Shown here one piece after another: positions 7,084 through 10,651 of a stretch of DNA of 10,651 nucleotides. The position numbers were made by a program, and so were the translations under genes. Origin of the DNA: VFBF01 sp033764865 (lineage in GTDB: Bacteria > Pseudomonadota > Alphaproteobacteria > Caulobacterales > Aquidulcibacteraceae). The notes under the pieces are model-generated. The model searched no databases and was not told the DNA's origin. It was given only the letters and a program-made list of their open reading frames with translations. Location of the stretch: assembly GCA_033764865.1 (NCBI GenBank), contig JANRIM010000162.1, forward strand, positions 1 to 10,651, written 5' to 3'. The number at the start of each line of letters is the position of its first letter. The first letter of the stretch is position 1.

Positions 7084-7092
7084 GACCGTCAT
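7082..7092. repeat. Small perfect palindrome at the predicted merR transcription start
   Basis: ATGAC-C-GTCAT is a five-base perfect inverted repeat around one base. It overlaps the end of the -10 box and the predicted start point. It may be a second operator or chance; it does not match the ACGT core of the first site. Confidence 0.35.
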
Positions 7093-7100
7093 GGTTCCTT

Positions 7101-7110
7101 AGGGAGGAGG
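7101..7110 (+). promoter_or_regulatory. Strong ribosome binding site of merR
   Basis: AGGGAGGAGG lies six bases before ATG 7117 and is close to a perfect anti-16S match. It fixes the start of the MerR gene. Confidence 0.75.
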
Positions 7111-7116
7111 CCGACA

Positions 7117-7569
7117 ATGACAAAAGCAGAACGGCACTGGACGATTTCGGAGTTGGCGCGGGAGTTCAAAGTCACGCCGCGGGCGCTGCGGTTCTACGAG
7201 GATCGCGGCCTGCTCTCGCCCCGTCGGGACGGGCTCAACCGGGTCTACTCGATCCGCGACCGCGGCCGGCTGGTTCTGATCCTGCGGGGCAAGCGCGTGG
7301 GCTTCCCCCTGACCGAGATCAAGGAGATCCTCGATCTCTACGACCTCAACGACGGCGAGCGCGCTCAGATGCAGACCGCGCTGAAGAAGTTCAAGGCCCG
7401 CATGGTGACCCTGGAGGCCCAGCGGGAGGATCTCGCAGGCGCCATCCAGGCGCTAGGCGACGGCATCAAGTGGCTGGAGAGCCGGCTGGCCGAACCCGCC
7501 CCCAAGGCGGGCGTGGCGGCGGCGGTGGCCTTTGAAAAAGAAGCGCGGCGGCGTCTCCAAGAGGCATGA
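7117..7569 (+). CDS. MerR family regulator, LiuR-like, of acyl-CoA catabolism
   Basis: The 150-residue protein has the MerR winged helix-turn-helix at residues 8-33 (W-T-I-S-E-L-A-R-E-F, R-A-L-R-F-Y-E-D-R-G-L-L), the R-x-Y wing near residue 42, and a second helical segment (G-F-P-L-T-E-I-K-E-I-L) at about 62-72. A dimerisation helix follows (about 85-125). It has no cysteine at all, so it is not a thiol-ligand metal sensor of the MerR/ZntR type. Length and motif form match LiuR-like regulators that control leucine/isovalerate or fatty-acid degradation and respond to CoA thioesters or related metabolites; the effector here is unknown. It sits 45 bases upstream of an acyl-CoA dehydrogenase on the same strand and has its own operator-like site overlapping its promoter, so autoregulated control of the operon is likely. 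The strong ribosome binding site supports this start. Confidence 0.85.
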   Translation: MTKAERHWTISELAREFKVTPRALRFYEDRGLLSPRRDGLNRVYSIRDRGRLVLILRGKRVGFPLTEIKEILDLYDLNDGERAQMQTALKKFKARMVTLEAQREDLAGAIQALGDGIKWLESRLAEPAPKAGVAAAVAFEKEARRRLQEA

Positions 7570-7571
7570 CG

Positions 7572-7586
7572 GCGGTGCTACACCGC
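7572..7586 (+). repeat. Short hairpin between merR and the first acyl-CoA dehydrogenase
   Basis: GCGGTG (7572-7577) pairs perfectly with CACCGC (7581-7586) around a three-base loop. No T-run follows, so termination is unlikely. A stable RNA stem just after the merR stop could partly separate expression of regulator and enzyme or protect the downstream message. Confidence 0.45.
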
Positions 7587-7614
7587 TTGCCAAGCCAATA
7601 ACGGGAGAGGGGCG

Positions 7615-9402
7615 ATGCCGACGTACAAGGCTCCGCTGCGCGAGTTCATGTTCCTGTATCGCGATGTTCTGAACATCGAGAAGCACGCCAACCTGCCCGC
7701 CTTCGCGGAGGCGCCGCTGGACCTGGTGGAGCAAATCCTCGGCGAGGGGGCGAAGTTCTGCGAGAACGTGCTCACGCCGCTCAACGCGGTGGGCGACCAC
7801 GAGGGCTGCACCCGCTCCCCCGACGGGGTGGTGACCACGCCCACCGGTTTCAAGGACGCCTACAAGCAGCTGGTGGAGGGCGGCTGGCCTGCGCTGGGGT
7901 CCGACCCCGCCTACGGCGGCCAGGGGCTGCCGCATGTGGTCAGCCTCGCCTGGAACGAGATGGTGTCGTCCGCCAACATGGCGTTCGGGATGTATCCGGG
8001 CCTGAGCCACGGCGCCTACGAGGCCATCCACCACCACGGCTCGGACGCCCAGAAGGATCTCTATCTGCCCAAGCTCGTCTCCGGCGAATGGACGGGCACG
8101 ATGAACCTCACGGAGCCGCATTGCGGCACCGACCTGGGTCTGCTGCGCACCAAGGCCGTCCCGCAGGCCGACGGCAGCTACCGGATCTCGGGCCAGAAGA
8201 TCTTCATCTCTGCGGGGGAGCACGATCTCGCCGAAAACATCATCCACCTCGTGATCGCGCGCATCGAAGGCGCGCCCGCCGGCACCAAGGGCATTTCGCT
8301 GTTCATCGTGCCGAAGTTCCTCGTCAACGCCGACGGCTCGCTCGGCGCGCGCAACGGCGTGGTGTGCGGCAAGATCGAGGAGAAGATGGGCATCCACGGC
8401 AACGCCACCTGCGTGCTGAACTACGACGACGCGGTCGGTTGGCTCGTGGGCCAGGAGAACAAGGGCCTCAACGCCATGTTCACGATGATGAACGTGGCGC
8501 GCCTCGGCGTGGGCATGCAGGGCCTTGCGCAGTCGGAGGCGGCCTACCAGAACGCCGTGATCTACGCGAAGGACCGCCTGCAGGGCCGCAGCCTCACCGG
8601 CGCCAAGAACGCCGACGGCCCCGCCGACCCCATTATCGTGCATCCCGACGTGCGCCGCATGCTGATGGATGCGCGCGCCTTCAACGAGGGGGCGCGGGCC
8701 TTCACCTTCTGGACGGCGCTCTACGGGGATCTCCTCACGTACTCCCCGGACGAGAAGGTGCGCGAGAAGGCGGGCGACTACATGGCCCTGATGACGCCGG
8801 TTCTGAAGGGCTTCCTCACGGACAAGGGCTACGCCAACGCCACCAACTGCCAGCAGGTCTACGGCGGCCACGGCTACATCGAGGAATGGGGGATGTCGCA
8901 GTTCGTGCGCGACGCCCGCATCGCCCAGATCTACGAGGGCGCGAACGGCATCCAGGGGCTTGACCTTGTCGGCCGCAAGCTCGCCGCCAACGGCGGGCGC
9001 GCGGTGTTCACGTTCTTCAACGAGATCGACGCATTCATCGGCGACAACGCCGACGATCCGCAGATGAAGCCGTTCGTCGATGCGCTGGGCGCCGCCAAGG
9101 CGCAGCTGCAGGACGGCACGATGTGGCTGATGCAGAACGGCATGTCGAACTTCGACAACGCCGGCGCCGCCAGCCACGATTACCTCCACCTCTTCGGCCT
9201 CACTTCGCTCACCTACATGTGGGCGTTGATGGCGAAGGCGGCATTCGAGGGCCGCAAGCGCAAGCCCGACCCCTTCTACGATTCCAAGATCGCGGTGGGG
9301 CGCTACTTCATCGACCGCATGTTGCCCGATGCGGGGGCGCACCTCGCCAAACTCAAGACCGGGGCCGCCGCCGTCATGGCGCTACCCGCCGAAGCGTTCT
9401 GA
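7615..9402 (+). CDS. Acyl-CoA dehydrogenase, DmdC-type (with extra C-terminal domain)
   Basis: The 595-residue flavoenzyme has the long acyl-CoA dehydrogenase layout: a short N-terminal cap (about 1-35), helical N-domain, beta middle domain with M-N-L-T-E-P-H-C-G-T-D-L-G (about 162-174), helical C-domain, and an additional C-terminal domain (about 470-590). The catalytic base is the glutamate in Q-I-Y-E-G-A-N-G-I-Q, E441, at the same position as in medium-chain acyl-CoA dehydrogenase, preceded by Y-G-G-H-G-Y-I-E-E-W. This class includes 3-methylmercaptopropionyl-CoA dehydrogenase DmdC and related FadE proteins; it oxidises an acyl-CoA to the 2-enoyl-CoA in the cytosol and passes electrons to ETF. 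Whether the substrate is fatty acyl-CoA or methylmercaptopropionyl-CoA cannot be read. The start follows GGGAGAGGGG by a few bases. The gene is probably co-transcribed with merR. Confidence 0.9.
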   Translation: MPTYKAPLREFMFLYRDVLNIEKHANLPAFAEAPLDLVEQILGEGAKFCENVLTPLNAVGDHEGCTRSPDGVVTTPTGFKDAYKQLVEGGWPALGSDPAYGGQGLPHVVSLAWNEMVSSANMAFGMYPGLSHGAYEAIHHHGSDAQKDLYLPKLVSGEWTGTMNLTEPHCGTDLGLLRTKAVPQADGSYRISGQKIFISAGEHDLAENIIHLVIARIEGAPAGTKGISLFIVPKFLVNADGSLGARNGVVCGKIEEKMGIHGNATCVLNYDDAVGWLVGQENKGLNAMFTMMNVARLGVGMQGLAQSEAAYQNAVIYAKDRLQGRSLTGAKNADGPADPIIVHPDVRRMLMDARAFNEGARAFTFWTALYGDLLTYSPDEKVREKAGDYMALMTPVLKGFLTDKGYANATNCQQVYGGHGYIEEWGMSQFVRDARIAQIYEGANGIQGLDLVGRKLAANGGRAVFTFFNEIDAFIGDNADDPQMKPFVDALGAAKAQLQDGTMWLMQNGMSNFDNAGAASHDYLHLFGLTSLTYMWALMAKAAFEGRKRKPDPFYDSKIAVGRYFIDRMLPDAGAHLAKLKTGAAAVMALPAEAF

Positions 9403-9413
9403 CTGCGCCAAGG

Positions 9414-9442
9414 CCTCATCCCCCGACAGGTCCGGGATGAGG
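9414..9442. repeat. Strong hairpin 1 between the two acyl-CoA dehydrogenases (REP-like)
   Basis: CCTCATCCC (9414-9422) is the exact inverse complement of GGGATGAGG (9434-9442), with an 11-base loop. Palindromes of the CATCCC...GGGATG kind are common dispersed intergenic repeats in proteobacterial genomes. It begins 11 bases after the first dehydrogenase stop and has no T-run, so it is more likely a 3'-end stabiliser, processing site or rho-linked element than an intrinsic terminator. Confidence 0.65.
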
Positions 9443-9455
9443 TGAACCACAACAA

Positions 9456-9488
9456 GCCCTCACCCCGCGCGCACCGACGGGGGAGGGC
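9456..9488. repeat. Strong hairpin 2 just upstream of the second acyl-CoA dehydrogenase
   Basis: GCCCTCACCC (9456-9465) pairs with GGGGGAGGGC (9479-9488) with one A-G mismatch around a 13-base loop. Its right arm ends only a few bases before the ribosome binding site of the next gene, so the folded RNA leaves that site free. Together with hairpin 1 it fills most of the 104-base gap. Confidence 0.6.
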
Positions 9489-9494
9489 GGGGAA

Positions 9495-9498
9495 AGGA
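9495..9498 (+). promoter_or_regulatory. Ribosome binding site of the second acyl-CoA dehydrogenase
   Basis: AGGA inside GGAAAGGAAA lies eight bases before ATG 9507 and supports that start. Confidence 0.5.
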
Positions 9499-9506
9499 AA
9501 CGACCG

Positions 9507-10651
9507 ATGTCCGCGATCCAGTTGCCCACACCCAAATGGCGCGAAGACGAGGAGCTCGAAATCTTCGATCGCAGCGTGCGGGAGTTCTTCCTGCGCGAGG
9601 CCACGCCCGAAAAAATGGCGAAATGGCGCGAAGCCGGCGTCGTCGATCGCGACATGTGGACCAAGGCGGGGGAGGCGGGCCTCCTGTGCGTGGCTGGCCC
9701 CGAGGAGTACGGCGGCGCCGGCGGCGATTTCCGCCACGATGCGGTGATCATCAACGCCATGGCGGAAATGGGCGTCGAGGGCTTCGGCCTGTCGCTGCAC
9801 AACGCCATCGTCGCACCCTACCTCTGGCACTATGGCACGAAGGAGCAGAAGGAACGCTGGCTGCCGCGCATGGCCACCGGTGAACTGGTGGGCGGCATCG
9901 CCATGACGGAGCCGGGCGCCGGCTCCGACCTGCAAGGCATCAAGACCACTGCGCGCCAGGACGGCAATCACTACGTCGTCAACGGCTCCAAGACCTTCAT
10001 CACCAACGGCCAGACCGCCAACCTGATCCTGGTGGTCGCCAAGACCGATCCCACGCAGGGCGCCAAGGGCACCTCGCTGATCGTGGTGGAGACGGACGCC
10101 GTGGACGGCTTCCGGCGTGGTCGCAATCTCGACAAGGTGGGCCAGGATGCGCAGGACACCTCGGAGCTGTTCTTCGAGGACGTGCGCGTGCCGGCGTCCA
10201 ACGTGCTTGGCGGGGACGAGGGGCGCGGCTTCATCCAGCTGATGCAGCAGCTCGCGTCAGAACGGTTGCAGATCGCCATGCAGGGCGTTGGCATGATGGA
10301 GCGGGCGCTGTCGCAGACGGCGCAGTACGTCAAGGAGCGCCACGCCTTCGGCAAGCCGCTGATCGACTTCCAGAACACGCAGTTCAAGCTCGCCGAGTGC
10401 AAGACCAAGGCGACGGTGGCCAAGGTGTTCGTCGATCATTGCATCGAGCGGCTGCTCAAGGGCGATCTCGACGCCGCCACGGCCTCCATGGCCAAATACT
10501 GGGTCACGGACGTGCAGTGCGAGGTGATCGACGAATGCCTGCAGCTGCATGGCGGCTGGGGCTACATGAACGAGATGGAGATCGGCCGCATGTATCGCGA
10601 CGCCCGCGTGCAGCGTATCTATGGCGGCGCCAACGAGATCATGAAGGTGCT
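9507..10651 (+). CDS. Acyl-CoA dehydrogenase, isovaleryl/long-chain type, 3' end cut by window
   Basis: The frame stays open from ATG 9507 to the window end, giving 381 residues. The family is usually about 380-395 long, so only a few C-terminal residues are missing. The flavin-domain signature A-M-T-E-P-G-A-G-S-D-L-Q-G is at 132-144, and the C-terminal signature (H-G-G-W-G-Y-M-N-E-M-E-I-G-R) is intact near 350-363. The position that is glutamate in medium-chain enzymes is glycine here (I-Y-G-G-A-N-E-I-M, G373). A glutamate in L-A-S-E-R-L-Q-I-A, E252, lies where isovaleryl-CoA and long-chain dehydrogenases have their catalytic base, so the enzyme should be active and of that class. It makes 2-enoyl-CoA in the cytosol with ETF as electron acceptor. 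Same strand, 104 bases after the first dehydrogenase, so probably the same operon. Substrate chain length is not readable from the sequence. Confidence 0.9.
   Translation, partial: MSAIQLPTPKWREDEELEIFDRSVREFFLREATPEKMAKWREAGVVDRDMWTKAGEAGLLCVAGPEEYGGAGGDFRHDAVIINAMAEMGVEGFGLSLHNAIVAPYLWHYGTKEQKERWLPRMATGELVGGIAMTEPGAGSDLQGIKTTARQDGNHYVVNGSKTFITNGQTANLILVVAKTDPTQGAKGTSLIVVETDAVDGFRRGRNLDKVGQDAQDTSELFFEDVRVPASNVLGGDEGRGFIQLMQQLASERLQIAMQGVGMMERALSQTAQYVKERHAFGKPLIDFQNTQFKLAECKTKATVAKVFVDHCIERLLKGDLDAATASMAKYWVTDVQCEVIDECLQLHGGWGYMNEMEIGRMYRDARVQRIYGGANEIMKV

Larger units (their letters stand above)
6837..7116. promoter_or_regulatory. Divergent regulatory region between the PodJ-like gene and merR
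   Basis: These 280 bases hold no convincing gene and separate two divergent starts. The left part has features seen in cell-cycle promoters of alphaproteobacteria: GAATC (6885-6889), a GANTC site for the CcrM methylase; a TTTA-N7-TTAAC element on the minus strand (6942-6927), one mismatch from the CtrA box TTAA-N7-TTAAC; and CTATTCACA (6957-6965), 7 of 9 to a DnaA box. The right part has the merR promoter and operator, listed separately. The sites are directly visible; their function is inference, and short sites of this kind occur by chance. Confidence 0.55.

Noticed and set aside
7453..9971. Long minus-strand frames (7453-9342 and 9303-9971) opposite the acyl-CoA dehydrogenases
   Set aside because: They mirror the codon pattern of the plus-strand enzymes. 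The plus strand has flavin and catalytic motifs while the minus translations have none.

Overview
The window is a high-GC, gene-dense stretch of ordinary chromosomal character, most likely from an alphaproteobacterium. The support is family-level: a TIGR02186/Alph_Pro_TM protein paired with a TauE/SafE permease, a very large PodJ-type coiled-coil/Sel1 polarity protein, and a MerR regulator heading an acyl-CoA dehydrogenase operon. There are no insertion sequences, tRNAs, rRNAs, CRISPR arrays or phage genes. Eight protein genes fill nearly all of the window, two of them cut by its edges.

Left part (1-2673). The tail of an MliC-like small secreted/lipoprotein domain is followed by pdeM, a metallophosphoesterase of the ligase-associated DNA-repair set. 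pdeM converges on a minus-strand pair, a TauE/SafE permease and a TIGR02186 membrane-anchored periplasmic protein. The pair overlaps by one base (TGATG), and pdeM and the TIGR02186 gene share a CTAG across their opposed stop codons.

Middle (2811-7116). A 1341-residue minus-strand gene encodes a PodJ-like protein: a conserved N-terminal motif, about 750 residues of coiled coil with a roughly 29-residue repeat, an acidic/proline-rich linker, one transmembrane helix and four Sel1 repeats predicted to be periplasmic. The 280-base divergent region upstream holds cell-cycle-type candidate sites (a CtrA-like box, a GANTC site, a weak DnaA-like box). On the other side it holds a sigma70-like promoter overlapping an ACGT-N2-ACGT operator.

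Right part (7117-10651). A cysteine-free, LiuR-like MerR regulator is followed by a DmdC-type acyl-CoA dehydrogenase (595 aa) and, after two strong hairpins, a second acyl-CoA dehydrogenase of the isovaleryl/long-chain type that runs off the right edge. The likely logic is a catabolic operon for fatty or branched-chain acyl-CoA under autoregulated MerR control. I found no convincing undescribed system. The most interesting points are the operator/promoter layout, the two dehydrogenases with different catalytic-base positions, and the PodJ-like protein that ends without the peptidoglycan-binding domain known from PodJ.
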